Source: Flavobacteriaceae bacterium UBA6231
GTDB taxonomy: Bacteria > Bacteroidota > Bacteroidia > Flavobacteriales > Flavobacteriaceae
Assembly (NCBI GenBank): GCA_002441545.1
Contig: DJWL01000088.1
Location: 62,001 to 126,000, forward strand
Reading direction: 5' to 3'
DNA length: 64,000 bases
The notes beneath the pieces were generated by a model, which was given only the letters and a program-made list of their open reading frames with translations, was not told the origin of the DNA and searched no databases. Of this stretch, positions 35,711 through 44,321 are shown piece after piece. Within the stretch, counting starts at the first letter, position 1. Every line of letters starts with the position of its first letter. The position numbers and the translations under genes were made by a program.

Positions 35711-36934
35711 TTATAAGTAAATCATTGCTTGAAGCGTAAGTGTTCCTGTTTTTGAACTACCAAATTTCTGGTTTTGATATTCTAAAGTTAATTTTGAATT
35801 GTGACCACTTAAATAGGCATTAGCGCCTAATCCAAAAACATTTCTGCTATCGCTTACTGCATCATAAGAGTTTGAAGCATAAGATATATATGGCTGGAAT
35901 CTTGTTTTAGCTTTATCACCTGCAAAAGCATAACCTACATGACCATAAATCATGCTACCAGTACCGTAAGCACTAAATAAATAATCCTTTCCATAATCAT
36001 TATTTTGATACGTTGCATAGGCTGTAATGGCGCTTCCATCATCACCCAGGGGTGTATCATAAAAAGCATCAATAGCCAAAAGACTAACATCTTCTCCTTT
36101 ATAATCTCCATTGGAATCCATTATTACAGAGCCACTTGGATGTACAAAGAAACCTGCTCCAATATTAAAAATCTTTTTCCCACCTAAGTATGAACCCACT
36201 TTAAATGGTAAAAAATTAGATTCTTGATCAAGAAAATTATATTCAAAATATCCAGCATAAGCCTTTCCGGCATCTTTTGAGCCTATTAAACGGTTCCCTG
36301 CATAAGTAGCTGGTCCACCTGTAGCAGGATCTCTAGTGTCAAGCCCATTGACAATAGCATCATTTATTGCTACACGATATTGAAGGCTTCCAAAATTTCC
36401 TTTTGCGAATACACCAATGTGTCTTGCAAACTGATCTGTTAAACCTAATGTAGACCATGACTGACGATTATTATCTAAGGTCATCATGTTTAATGTACTT
36501 TGGTTATTTAGCCTTGAAATACCATTAAAATAATGTAATCCACCACCAATTGCATGATTTTTTCCTAAGCTATACTGAGCCCAAACATCATGAAAAAATA
36601 ATTGAGAACCATCTCCTTTTCCTGTTGGATTTAAAGTTGAACTGTTTAAGCTATTTAATCCGAAATGAGTTAAGATTAAAAACTTGTCATTAATTTGAGC
36701 ATACATTAAGACCCTGGCGCGCCTTAAATTAAAATTCAATTTACTTGATTCAGCTGGTACATCGTCATTATAGGTAGCCTGAGCCTGAGCCCAGGATATT
36801 ATCCTAAAATACTTTTTACCATCATCATCAAGTTTTACTTTCAATCCGCCTGAATAATCAGGAGAACCTTGTGAAAACATAAACTGAAAGGAATACAGAC
36901 ATAAACCTAACAGTAAAATGACATTTTTTCTCAT
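35711..36934 (-). CDS. Outer-membrane porin (OprP/OprO-like)
   Basis: A 407-aa beta-barrel with signal peptide (MRKNVILLLGLCLYSFQFMF, cut near FSQG). The mature chain has repeated amphipathic strands (LNFNLRRARVLMYAQI, HAIGGGLHYFNG, FAKGNFGSLQYRVAIND, SKLTLEYQNQKFG) and ends in QAMIYL, an OM-insertion-type terminus. It resembles phosphate-selective porin family members by pattern. First gene of the porin-DUF4212-symporter transcript, so it most likely lets the substrate of the symporter cross the outer membrane. Confidence 0.85.
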   Translation of the reverse strand: MRKNVILLLGLCLYSFQFMFSQGSPDYSGGLKVKLDDDGKKYFRIISWAQAQATYNDDVPAESSKLNFNLRRARVLMYAQINDKFLILTHFGLNSLNSSTLNPTGKGDGSQLFFHDVWAQYSLGKNHAIGGGLHYFNGISRLNNQSTLNMMTLDNNRQSWSTLGLTDQFARHIGVFAKGNFGSLQYRVAINDAIVNGLDTRDPATGGPATYAGNRLIGSKDAGKAYAGYFEYNFLDQESNFLPFKVGSYLGGKKIFNIGAGFFVHPSGSVIMDSNGDYKGEDVSLLAIDAFYDTPLGDDGSAITAYATYQNNDYGKDYLFSAYGTGSMIYGHVGYAFAGDKAKTRFQPYISYASNSYDAVSDSRNVFGLGANAYLSGHNSKLTLEYQNQKFGSSKTGTLTLQAMIYL

Positions 36935-37023
36935 AAAATTTTGAATGATTAGTTAAAAAATTAGTCTTGTGTGCAATGCTAATCTCCAAAAAAGTAAGAG
37001 TTAAAAAAAAATTAATATATCTA

Positions 37024-37044
37024 AGTGTTAAATTAATATACTTA
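37024..37044 (+). promoter_or_regulatory. Shared 21-bp motif, copy A (upstream of the porin)
   Basis: AGTGTTAAATTAATATACTTA differs from the reverse complement of copy B (37478-37498) at two positions of 21. It lies about 90 bases before the porin ATG and touches the stop codon of the HTH gene. The left half of the motif is repeated as TTAATATA at 37012. Confidence 0.55.
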
Positions 37045-37461
37045 ATCCCTGAAACGCTCCCATTTTATAAGCATAAACTTATCACCAAGCTCGGTTACTA
37101 AAACTCCTGCGCCAGATAAATTTTTTGGGTTTTGAAAATAATTTGAAAGCTCATTTCCATTCAAAATTTTATAGGTAGGATGATAGTTTGTATTCAAAGG
37201 CCTTTTTATATTATACTTCTTAACCCAGTTCATAATACTTACATGAGAGATTCCTAAAATACGTTCAATTTCCCTATAGGTTAATCCTTCTAAATATAAC
37301 TGTAATGCCTTATTCACATAATAATCATCAATTTTTTTCCCTACTTTATTTACAGAGAAATAATATCCACACTTTTTACATTTATAACGTTGACGATCAT
37401 TAATAATTCCGCTTTTAGTATAAGTACTTGAACCACAGTTTGGACAAAGATCAATATTCAT
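37042..37461 (-). CDS. IS1-type zinc-ribbon/HTH regulator lacking a transposase domain
   Basis: A 139-aa protein whose N-terminal half equals the InsA part of IS1-family elements: zinc ribbon C6-x2-C9 and C28-x2-C31, then an HTH at about 58-81 (GLTYREIERILGISHVSIMN). There is no DDE catalytic domain, no terminal inverted repeat and no target duplication visible. Instead a 45-residue tail (YHPTYKILNGNELSNYFQN and on to KWERFRD) follows. It lies directly upstream of the porin operon and has copies of a shared DNA motif on both sides. Likely a transposase DNA-binding domain recruited as a regulator. Confidence 0.8.
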   Translation of the reverse strand: MNIDLCPNCGSSTYTKSGIINDRQRYKCKKCGYYFSVNKVGKKIDDYYVNKALQLYLEGLTYREIERILGISHVSIMNWVKKYNIKRPLNTNYHPTYKILNGNELSNYFQNPKNLSGAGVLVTELGDKFMLIKWERFRD

Positions 37462-37477
37462 ATATATTATTTTAGCA

Positions 37478-37498
37478 TAAATATATTAATTTAGCACT
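37478..37498 (-). promoter_or_regulatory. Shared 21-bp motif, copy B (upstream of the HTH gene)
   Basis: TAAATATATTAATTTAGCACT on the plus strand, 17 bases before the ATG of the IS1-type HTH gene, where bound protein would block or recruit polymerase. Flanking TTTAGCAT and TTTAGCAC form a direct repeat. Confidence 0.55.
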
Positions 37499-37656
37499 AA
37501 AAATCAAACAGAATTAACCATTAAGCACAAAAAGTAAAAAAATTGTTTTAAAATAAAAAATAGCTTATCTCTATAATTTATCTTAAGAACTAATTAATTT
37601 AGGATAAGGTAGTGCTTTAAAATAAATCTTATATTCCGTTTAATATAGATTATATA

Positions 37657-39015
37657 TTAATCAATTTTTGCTTTATATTTTTTAAACTCCACAATAACTT
37701 TTGGAGCTAAAATTAATGTGCTAACCATTGTTGGGATTGCCATTAATGCAAAAACACCATCTATTAAGTTTAACATCATGCTAAACGGGGTCATAACAGC
37801 AATAATAATACTTAATATATAGAAGTAATTGAAATAGTGCTTTTTATCGTCTCCAATTAAAAAGGATAAACATTTTGTTCCATAATAAGAATATGAAAAT
37901 AAGGATGAAACACTAAAAATAAGCACACATACCATAAGCAAATATTTACCATATACTGGCATAGTGGCCTCAAAAGCAGAAGCTGTTAAACTAACCCCAT
38001 TGTTTGATGTAGTTTCCCATACTCCAGTTACTAAAATAGCCAATGCCGTTAATGAACAAACAACAAGCGTATCTATTGCAGGTCCTAACATAGCTACTAA
38101 ACCTTCACGTACTGGCTCATCTGTTTTAGCGGCTCCATGAGCCATAGGGGCTGTACCAATACCTGCTTCATTTGAAAAAGCGCCACGTCTAATTCCTAAT
38201 AAAACCAAGGCTCCAAAAAGCCCGCCTAGAAAAGGATCTCCTTTAAAATTGTCGGCTGCAAATGCATCTGTAAAAATCATTAAAAAATATTTTGGGACTA
38301 CTTCATAATTTGCAATCAAAATGATTAACACCAAAATAAAGTACAGAATTACCATAGTAGGCACCATTTTAGATGCAACACTACTTATACTCTTCAAACC
38401 ACCTATAATAACAATAGAAGTTGAAATTACCAATATAAATGCAATCGCTACATTTGTTTTAAAACCAACAGCAACTCCATTTGGAATTAAAACAATATCG
38501 TTAATGGCTTGTGTTAATTGATTAACATTTACAACAGGTAAAACACCAATCATACCAAAAAAACTAAACATGATTGCTAAAGGTTTCCATGATTTCCCTA
38601 AACCTTCAACAATAAAATACATTGGACCTCCTTGCAAAACACCTGCACTGTCTTTACCTCTAAACATAATAGCCAATGTCGACGTGAAAAACTTAGTAGA
38701 CATCCCTACAACAGCACTTACCCACATCCAAAACATGGCTCCTGGCCCTCCTATAGAAATCGCCACAGCTACTCCAGCAATATTCCCCATACCAATTGTC
38801 GAAGATAACGCTGTTGACAACGCTTTAAAATGACTGATCTGTCCAGGATCGTCTGGATCATCATATTTACCTCTTAGCACCTGAATGGCATGACCTATAT
38901 ATCTGAACGGTAAAAATTTAGATAAAATTAAAAGATATAGTCCACCACCTATTAATAATATTACTAAAGGCAAACCCCAAGCGTAAGACGAGAATTTCTC
39001 AAAAAATTGTTCCAT
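37657..39015 (-). CDS. AGCS family alanine/glycine:cation symporter
   Basis: Na+-coupled amino-acid permease of 452 aa. About ten membrane helices; the AGCS signatures STTIGMGNIAGVAVAI (near residue 75), SIGGPGAMFWMWVSA and GIRRGAFSNEAGIGTAPMAH are intact. Expected to import alanine or glycine. On the minus strand, 195 bases from the HTH gene, with a copy of the 21-bp motif 28 bases before its ATG. It could therefore belong to the same regulon as the acetate porin. Confidence 0.93.
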   Translation of the reverse strand: MEQFFEKFSSYAWGLPLVILLIGGGLYLLILSKFLPFRYIGHAIQVLRGKYDDPDDPGQISHFKALSTALSSTIGMGNIAGVAVAISIGGPGAMFWMWVSAVVGMSTKFFTSTLAIMFRGKDSAGVLQGGPMYFIVEGLGKSWKPLAIMFSFFGMIGVLPVVNVNQLTQAINDIVLIPNGVAVGFKTNVAIAFILVISTSIVIIGGLKSISSVASKMVPTMVILYFILVLIILIANYEVVPKYFLMIFTDAFAADNFKGDPFLGGLFGALVLLGIRRGAFSNEAGIGTAPMAHGAAKTDEPVREGLVAMLGPAIDTLVVCSLTALAILVTGVWETTSNNGVSLTASAFEATMPVYGKYLLMVCVLIFSVSSLFSYSYYGTKCLSFLIGDDKKHYFNYFYILSIIIAVMTPFSMMLNLIDGVFALMAIPTMVSTLILAPKVIVEFKKYKAKID

Positions 39016-39043
39016 GCATTAATTTTGTTTCATTTTTATTTTA

Positions 39044-39064
39044 TAAATATATTATTTTAGATGT
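39044..39064 (+). promoter_or_regulatory. Shared 21-bp motif, copy C (AGCS/acyltransferase divergent region)
   Basis: TAAATATATTATTTTAGATGT matches copy B at 17 of 21 positions. It lies between divergent starts at 39015 and 39115, nearer the AGCS symporter. The AT-rich composition raises the chance level, so this copy is the weakest. Confidence 0.4.
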
Positions 39065-39114
39065 ATTTAACTTTAATTATTTAGATTATATTTAACCCGA
39101 CAAACTAGTACTAT

Positions 39115-40233
39115 TTGAATACAAATCGATTATACTTCATTGATGCTGTTAGGGCATTTGCTATTCTAATGATGCTTCAGGGGCACTTCATAGATACTTT
39201 ATTAAAACCAATTTATAAAGACACTTCTTATACTGCTTTTAATTTATGGTATTATTTCAGAGGTATAACAGCTCCTACTTTTTTCACCATTTCTGGCTTA
39301 GTTTTTTTATACTTACTGTTCAAGGCAAAAGCTAAAGGAACAGACAACAAAAGGATTAAAAAAGGGCTAACAAGAGGTTTAATGCTTATAGGCATTGGCT
39401 ATTTATTACGTTTAAATTTAAAAGATTGGTTAAATGGCTATTTTAACTATTACATATTAGTAATTGATGTACTACAATGTATTGGTTTATCGTTAATTAT
39501 ACTGATAGGTTTATATATTTTAACAAAAAAAAACAGTAGTGTTTTAGCTTTTGTACTTTTTATTATTGGTTTTATTTGTTTCTTAACAGAACCTCTTTAC
39601 AGAACAATAACTTTAGAAGGTATCCCACGGTTTTTTGCAAACTATATGACAATAGCCAACGGGTCCATATTTACTATTTTACCTTGGTTTGGTTATATAG
39701 CTTATGGCGGAGTAATTGCAACGATTTTCTTTAAATATTCGCATAAACCAAACTTTAAAAAAATTGTTTTATCTGGTTTTATTTCTATTGGTGTTTTTTT
39801 AATCTTTTTATCAACTTTTATCTTACATGGATTATACCATTTAACTGATTTTAAACTGTTTGAAAGAAGTGCGGATTATAATTATTTATTTACAAGACTT
39901 GGAAATGTTTTATTACTTTTTGCTTTCTTTTATGCTTTTGAAAAGTTTTTAAAACAATCCATTATAACAAAAATTGGAGAGAAAACTTTATCAATCTATG
40001 TTGTCCATTTTATTATAATATATGGAAGTTTTACAGGTTTAGGACTAAAACGCTTTTTAGATAAATCATTAGAACCTTGGCAAGCTATAACTGGTGCAAT
40101 AACATTTATGATCTCTGTTTGTTTGATTGTTTTTTATGGTGGAAAAACAAACGCTTTTATCTATAAACATTTAAGGCGCTTTTTGCATTTAGTAAAAAAC
40201 AGAAAAACCGATGATGGCTTAGATGAAGCTTAA
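39115..40233 (+). CDS. DUF1624-type membrane acyltransferase
   Basis: A 372-aa polytopic membrane protein (ten or more helices) of the DUF1624/heparan-alpha-glucosaminide N-acetyltransferase-like group. The N-terminal RLYFIDAVRAFAILMMLQGH carries the conserved Asp, Arg and the histidine H24 thought to accept acyl groups; TAPTFFTISGLVF follows. The start is a TTG: no ATG lies upstream in frame and the first downstream ATG would delete the conserved Asp-Arg motif. It converges with purC, sharing four bases at the stop codons. Acceptor molecule unknown. Confidence 0.85.
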   Translation: MNTNRLYFIDAVRAFAILMMLQGHFIDTLLKPIYKDTSYTAFNLWYYFRGITAPTFFTISGLVFLYLLFKAKAKGTDNKRIKKGLTRGLMLIGIGYLLRLNLKDWLNGYFNYYILVIDVLQCIGLSLIILIGLYILTKKNSSVLAFVLFIIGFICFLTEPLYRTITLEGIPRFFANYMTIANGSIFTILPWFGYIAYGGVIATIFFKYSHKPNFKKIVLSGFISIGVFLIFLSTFILHGLYHLTDFKLFERSADYNYLFTRLGNVLLLFAFFYAFEKFLKQSIITKIGEKTLSIYVVHFIIIYGSFTGLGLKRFLDKSLEPWQAITGAITFMISVCLIVFYGGKTNAFIYKHLRRFLHLVKNRKTDDGLDEA

Positions 40234-41186
40234 TTATAGTTTTTTAAAAACACATTTACATTAGCTTCAATACGCTCTTGTATATTGCTTACGTCTGCTT
40301 TAACAAAAGTCTCTCCCATAATATTTTCATAAAGCTCAATATATCTTTCAGAAACTGTTTCAATATATTCATCACTCATAAAAGGTACGGTTTGCCCTTT
40401 TAAACCTTGAAAATTATTACTAATTAACCATTGACGCACAAACTCTTTTGACAATTGTTTTTGAGCTTCACCTCTGTCTTGTCGTTCTTGATAACCATCA
40501 GCATAAAAATAACGTGAAGAATCTGGTGTATGTATTTCATCAATCAATACAATTTTACCTTCTTTAGTTTTTCCAAATTCATATTTAGTATCCACTAAAA
40601 TCAATCCTCTAGAAGCTGCTATTTCTGTTCCTCTGTTAAAAAGTTTACGCGTATAATCTTCTAAAACCAAATAATCTGCTTCAGAAACAATTCCACGATT
40701 TAAAATACCTTCTCTTGAAATATCTTCATCATGGTCTCCCATTTCTGCTTTTGTTGCCGGAGTTATAATTGGCTCCGGAAACTTATCATTTTCCTTCATG
40801 CCTTCTGGTAATTCAACACCACAAAGCATTCTTTTGCCTGCTTTATATTCGCGTGCTGCATGACCAGACATGTACCCACGAATAACCATTTCAACTTTAA
40901 AAGGTTCACACAAATAACCTACAGCAACATTAGGGTCTGGCGTAGCTATTAACCAATTTGGAACCAAATCTTCTGTTTGAGACATAAATTTTGTAGCAAT
41001 TTGATTTAAAATCTGCCCTTTATAAGGAATCCCTTTTGGCATCACAACATCAAAAGCAGATAATCTATCGGTAGCTATCATTACCAGTAAATTATTGTTT
41101 ATATTATATACTTCTCTAACTTTTCCTTTATAAACACTTACTTGTCCAGGGAAATTGAAATTTGTATCTATTATGGTATTACTCAT
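40230..41186 (-). CDS. purC: Phosphoribosylaminoimidazole-succinocarboxamide synthase
   Basis: Purine biosynthesis enzyme (SAICAR synthetase) of 318 aa that joins aspartate to CAIR with ATP. Motifs include KVREVYNIN near the N-terminus for ATP, IATDRLSAFDV, VVRGY-type sequence as VIRGYMSGHAAREYKAGKR, and LILVDTKYEFGKTKEGKIVLIDEIHTPDS split across the second half. The length, longer than E. coli PurC, matches the 310-320-aa bacterial and yeast-like form. No other pur gene is present. Upstream lies phoH at a 70-base gap on the same strand. Confidence 0.95.
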   Translation of the reverse strand: MSNTIIDTNFNFPGQVSVYKGKVREVYNINNNLLVMIATDRLSAFDVVMPKGIPYKGQILNQIATKFMSQTEDLVPNWLIATPDPNVAVGYLCEPFKVEMVIRGYMSGHAAREYKAGKRMLCGVELPEGMKENDKFPEPIITPATKAEMGDHDEDISREGILNRGIVSEADYLVLEDYTRKLFNRGTEIAASRGLILVDTKYEFGKTKEGKIVLIDEIHTPDSSRYFYADGYQERQDRGEAQKQLSKEFVRQWLISNNFQGLKGQTVPFMSDEYIETVSERYIELYENIMGETFVKADVSNIQERIEANVNVFLKNYN

Positions 41187-41256
41187 TTTAACTTTACTTT
41201 TATGAGTTAATTTTTTTTTCGTTTTATAATTAGTTATTTAATAGAGAAAATAAAAA

Positions 41257-42210
41257 CTAATCTTCGTGCTCTATACTTTTATAAGCTTCAATAACTTTTT
41301 TAACCAGTTTATGACGAATAACATCTTTATCATCTAAAAATATCATGCCTACGCCTTCTACATTTCGCAATATTAATAAAGCTTCTTTTAACCCAGAAAT
41401 GGTTCTACGTGGCAAATCTATTTGCCCTGGATCGCCCGTTAATAAAAACTTGGCGTTTTTCCCCATTCTGGTTAAAAACATTTTCATTTGATTATGGGTG
41501 GTGTTCTGTCCTTCATCTAAAATAACAAATGCATTATCTAAGGTTCTTCCACGCATAAAAGCCAATGGCGCTATTTGAATGGTGCCATTTTCAATATACA
41601 TGGCCAGTTTTTCAGCAGGTATCATATCACGCAAGGCATCATACAATGGTTGCATGTATGGATCTAACTTTTCTTTTAGATCGCCTGGTAAAAAACCTAA
41701 ATTTTCTCCCGCTTCAACTGCTGGCCTTGTTAAAATAATACGCTTGACTTCTTTGTTTTTTAAAGCTTGAACTGCTAAAGCAACACCTGTATATGTTTTT
41801 CCTGTACCTGCTGGTCCAATTGCAAAAACCATATCGTTTTTACGCATGCTTTCAACCAGTTTTCTCTGGTTAGCAGTTTGAGCTTTTATCAACTTTCCAC
41901 CGACACCATGAACTAAAACCTCTCCGCTTTGATGCGATGTTGAATAATCATCACTGCTCTGACTGGTTAAAACACGTTCAATAGCGTTCTCATCTAACTT
42001 ATTATACTTGGCAAAATGTTTTAAAAGCATGGTAATTCTTCTGTCAAATTCTTCAAGAAGTTCTTCATCTCCAAAAGCTTTTACTTTATTACCTCTAGCT
42101 ACGATTTTTAGTTTGGGAAAATATTTTTTTAGTAGTTCAATGTTTGTATTGTGATCTCCAAAAAATTCTTTCGGAGAAATCTCTTCAAGTTCAATAATAA
42201 TTTCGTTCAA
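41257..42210 (-). CDS. phoH: PhoH family ATPase
   Basis: A 317-aa cytosolic ATPase. The N-terminal part (about 1-110) is the KH-like/PhoH-specific region and the rest is a RecA-like domain with Walker A GPAGTGKTY (after MVFAI), Walker B VILDEGQN and TGDPGQIDLPR. PhoH proteins act in RNA metabolism and stress; several are linked to YbeY and RNase. The gene is divergent from the SAM hydrolase gene across 143 bases, and precedes purC. Confidence 0.94.
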   Translation of the reverse strand: MNEIIIELEEISPKEFFGDHNTNIELLKKYFPKLKIVARGNKVKAFGDEELLEEFDRRITMLLKHFAKYNKLDENAIERVLTSQSSDDYSTSHQSGEVLVHGVGGKLIKAQTANQRKLVESMRKNDMVFAIGPAGTGKTYTGVALAVQALKNKEVKRIILTRPAVEAGENLGFLPGDLKEKLDPYMQPLYDALRDMIPAEKLAMYIENGTIQIAPLAFMRGRTLDNAFVILDEGQNTTHNQMKMFLTRMGKNAKFLLTGDPGQIDLPRRTISGLKEALLILRNVEGVGMIFLDDKDVIRHKLVKKVIEAYKSIEHED

Positions 42211-42287
42211 AGGCTTTTATTTTTGTTTTGAAAATTCATCAAACATAAACCTAAATAAAGTTTACTCAGATGAAATGATTTATTAGT

Positions 42288-42316
42288 TTTGTAAAACTCA
42301 AAAATACATAAATTTG
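42288..42316 (+). promoter_or_regulatory. Bacteroidota-type promoter of the SAM hydrolase gene
   Basis: TTTG at 42288-42291, 17-base spacer, TAAATTTG at 42309-42316: an exact fit to the -33/-7 consensus. Transcription should begin near 42322, giving a leader of about 30 bases. Confidence 0.75.
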
Positions 42317-42353
42317 ATTGAGGTCTCATTAAAAACATATCAACAATTTTAAC

Positions 42354-43190
42354 ATGGCAATTATCACATTAACGACTGATTTTGGTGAAAAAGATCACTT
42401 TGCTGGTGCGATAAAAGGAGCTATTTACAGTGAAATGCCGGAAATAAGAATTGTTGATATCTCACATTCAATTTCACCTTTCAACATTTCTGAAGCTGCT
42501 TATGTTATTCAAAATGCTTACAGTAGTTTCCCTAAAGGAACCATTCATTTAATTGGTATTGATTCTGAACTAAATCCAGAAAACAAACATATTGCCGTTA
42601 AGCTTGATGAACATTTTTTTATTTGCGCAAATAATGGCATTATGAGTATGATTTGTTCGGAAATAGTTCCTGAAAAAATTGTTGAAATTAATATCCATGA
42701 TAAAATTCAAACTAGTTTTCCTGTACTTGATGTTTTTGTAAAAGTAGCGTGTCATATTGCCAGAGGTGGCACTCTTGAAGTTGTTGGTAAATCAATTTCT
42801 GAAATAAAACCAATAAAAAATATTGTTCCTTATGTGAATGAAGATAAATCACAAATTATAGGAAGCATTATTTACATTGACAACTATGGAAATGTAATAA
42901 CAAACATTAAAAAGTCTTTTTTTGAAAACATCCAAAAAGGTAGGGATTTTGAAATTTCTGCAAGAAATTACAAGTTTAAAACTATTCATAGAAAATACAG
43001 TGATTTTGTAAACTTTGATATTCCAGAAGACAGACGTCATGATGAAGGAAGAGGTTTAGTGGTTTTTAACTCCAGTAACTATTTAGAAATAGCCGTTTAT
43101 AAAAGTAATAGCGCTACTGTTGGGAGTGCCTCTACTTTAATGGGACTTAATTTAATGGATACCGTAAGTATAAATTTTATAAAAGAATAA
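42354..43190 (+). CDS. SAM hydroxide adenosyltransferase (DUF62, chlorinase/fluorinase fold)
   Basis: A 278-aa enzyme related to fluorinase and chlorinase but in the common bacterial branch that hydrolyses S-adenosylmethionine to adenosine and methionine. The N-terminal TLTTDFGEKDHFAGAIKGA is the family signature, IVDISHSISPFNI follows, and IYIDNYGNVITNI marks the C-terminal domain. The halogen-specific loop of fluorinases is not apparent. Own promoter 37 bases upstream; the ABM-type gene follows with a 7-base gap. Confidence 0.92.
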   Translation: MAIITLTTDFGEKDHFAGAIKGAIYSEMPEIRIVDISHSISPFNISEAAYVIQNAYSSFPKGTIHLIGIDSELNPENKHIAVKLDEHFFICANNGIMSMICSEIVPEKIVEINIHDKIQTSFPVLDVFVKVACHIARGGTLEVVGKSISEIKPIKNIVPYVNEDKSQIIGSIIYIDNYGNVITNIKKSFFENIQKGRDFEISARNYKFKTIHRKYSDFVNFDIPEDRRHDEGRGLVVFNSSNYLEIAVYKSNSATVGSASTLMGLNLMDTVSINFIKE

Positions 43191-43197
43191 ATTGAGT

Positions 43198-43494
43198 ATG
43201 TTTGTAAGAATTGTTAAAATGAGTTTTTATGAAGAACATATTGGTGCTTTTCTAATTAATTTTGAAGAAAACAAAAACAAAATAAGAAATTTTAAAGGTT
43301 GTAATTTATTAGAGCTTTACAGAGATAAAAACAATCCAAATATATTTTTTACTTACAGTTATTGGAAATCTGAAAGTGATTTAGAACATTACAGACAGTC
43401 AGATTTATTTAAAAGTGTTTGGTCTAAAACAAAACCTTTTTTTAACGAAAAACCAGAAGCTTGGAGTGTAGATAAAGTTGAAAGCTTAGACTAA
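43198..43494 (+). CDS. Antibiotic biosynthesis monooxygenase-fold (ABM) protein
   Basis: A 98-aa ferredoxin-like ABM-domain protein. MFVRIVKMSFYEEHIGAFLI is strand 1 and helix 1, followed by NFKGCNLLELYRDKNNPNIF and FTYSYWKSESDLEHYRQSDL, typical of quinol or haem-contacting ABM proteins that act as dimers. An in-frame TTG at 43192 gives an alternative start two codons earlier; I take the ATG. It sits seven bases after the SAM hydrolase gene, likely co-transcribed. Confidence 0.88.
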   Translation: MFVRIVKMSFYEEHIGAFLINFEENKNKIRNFKGCNLLELYRDKNNPNIFFTYSYWKSESDLEHYRQSDLFKSVWSKTKPFFNEKPEAWSVDKVESLD

Positions 43495-43500
43495 AAAAAA

Positions 43501-43590
43501 ACGTCATTGCGAAACAAATTGGTAAATTTGTTTCGCAATCTCTAATAAAAAAAAACAGATTACTTCGTCGTTACCTCCTCGTAATAACGT
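43501..43590 (+). repeat. Dispersed palindromic repeat (copy 2)
   Basis: Starts ACGTCATTGCGA and ends CGTAATAACGT; contains ATTGCGAAACAAATT and its inverse AAATTTGTTTCGCAAT, and AGATTACTTCGTCGTT like copy 1 at 26088. It separates the ABM-type gene from gldF. Confidence 0.65.
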
Positions 43591-43607
43591 AAAAAAACAA
43601 AAAGTTA

Positions 43608-44318
43608 ATGTTAATCATACTTAAAAAAGAAATAAACTCATTTTTCTCTTCGCCAATAGGATACTTGGTTATTACTATATTTTTGTTGCTTAACGGCTTA
43701 TTTCTATGGGTATTTAAAGGTGATTTTAATATTTTGGATTATGGGTTCGCAGATTTATCATCATTCTTTTTAATCGCTCCTTGGATTTTGATGTTTTTAA
43801 TTCCCGCAGTAACCATGCGTAGTTTTTCTGATGAAAAAAAACAAGGTACTTTAGAACTTTTGCTCACAAAACCAATATCAAAATTGGAAATTGTTTTGGG
43901 TAAATATTTTGGCTCTTTTATCTTAATCATAATAGCCTTATTCCCTACTCTACTATATGTTTACACTGTTTATGAATTAGGAAATCCTGTTGGAAATTTA
44001 GATTTGGGAAGCACCATCGGTTCTTATTTCGGATTGCTGTTTTTAATCGCATCTTATACGGCTATAGGCGTTTTTTCGTCAACCTTATCAGAAAATCAAA
44101 TTGTAGCTTTTTTAATTGCCCTTTCACTTTGCTTTTTATTTTATGTTGGATTTGAAGGTATTTCAGATTTTACTTCTAGCTTATTAATTGAACAATTAGG
44201 TATGGGTTATCATTTTAAAAGTATGAGTCGAGGTGTTTTAGATACCAGGGATATCATTTATTTTTTAAGTATCTCATTCTTGTTTATTGTTTTAACCAAA
44301 TTAAATTTCAAAAAATAG
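43608..44318 (+). CDS. gldF: Gliding motility ABC transporter permease GldF
   Basis: A 236-aa ABC-2-type permease with six membrane helices. The N-terminus MLIILKKEINSFFSSPIGYL is characteristic of GldF, and the conserved IPAVTMRSFSDEKKQGTLELLLTKP loop (split here around residue 75) is intact. With GldG and the ATPase GldA it is required for gliding in Flavobacterium johnsoniae. gldA is not in this window. An extra gene lies between it and gldG. Identification is further supported by dnaN downstream, a usual neighbour. Confidence 0.92.
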   Translation: MLIILKKEINSFFSSPIGYLVITIFLLLNGLFLWVFKGDFNILDYGFADLSSFFLIAPWILMFLIPAVTMRSFSDEKKQGTLELLLTKPISKLEIVLGKYFGSFILIIIALFPTLLYVYTVYELGNPVGNLDLGSTIGSYFGLLFLIASYTAIGVFSSTLSENQIVAFLIALSLCFLFYVGFEGISDFTSSLLIEQLGMGYHFKSMSRGVLDTRDIIYFLSISFLFIVLTKLNFKK

Positions 44319-44321
44319 TAT

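Noticed and set aside
37042..37461. Active IS1 insertion element
   Set aside because: No DDE transposase frame, terminal inverted repeats or target duplication are visible around it.
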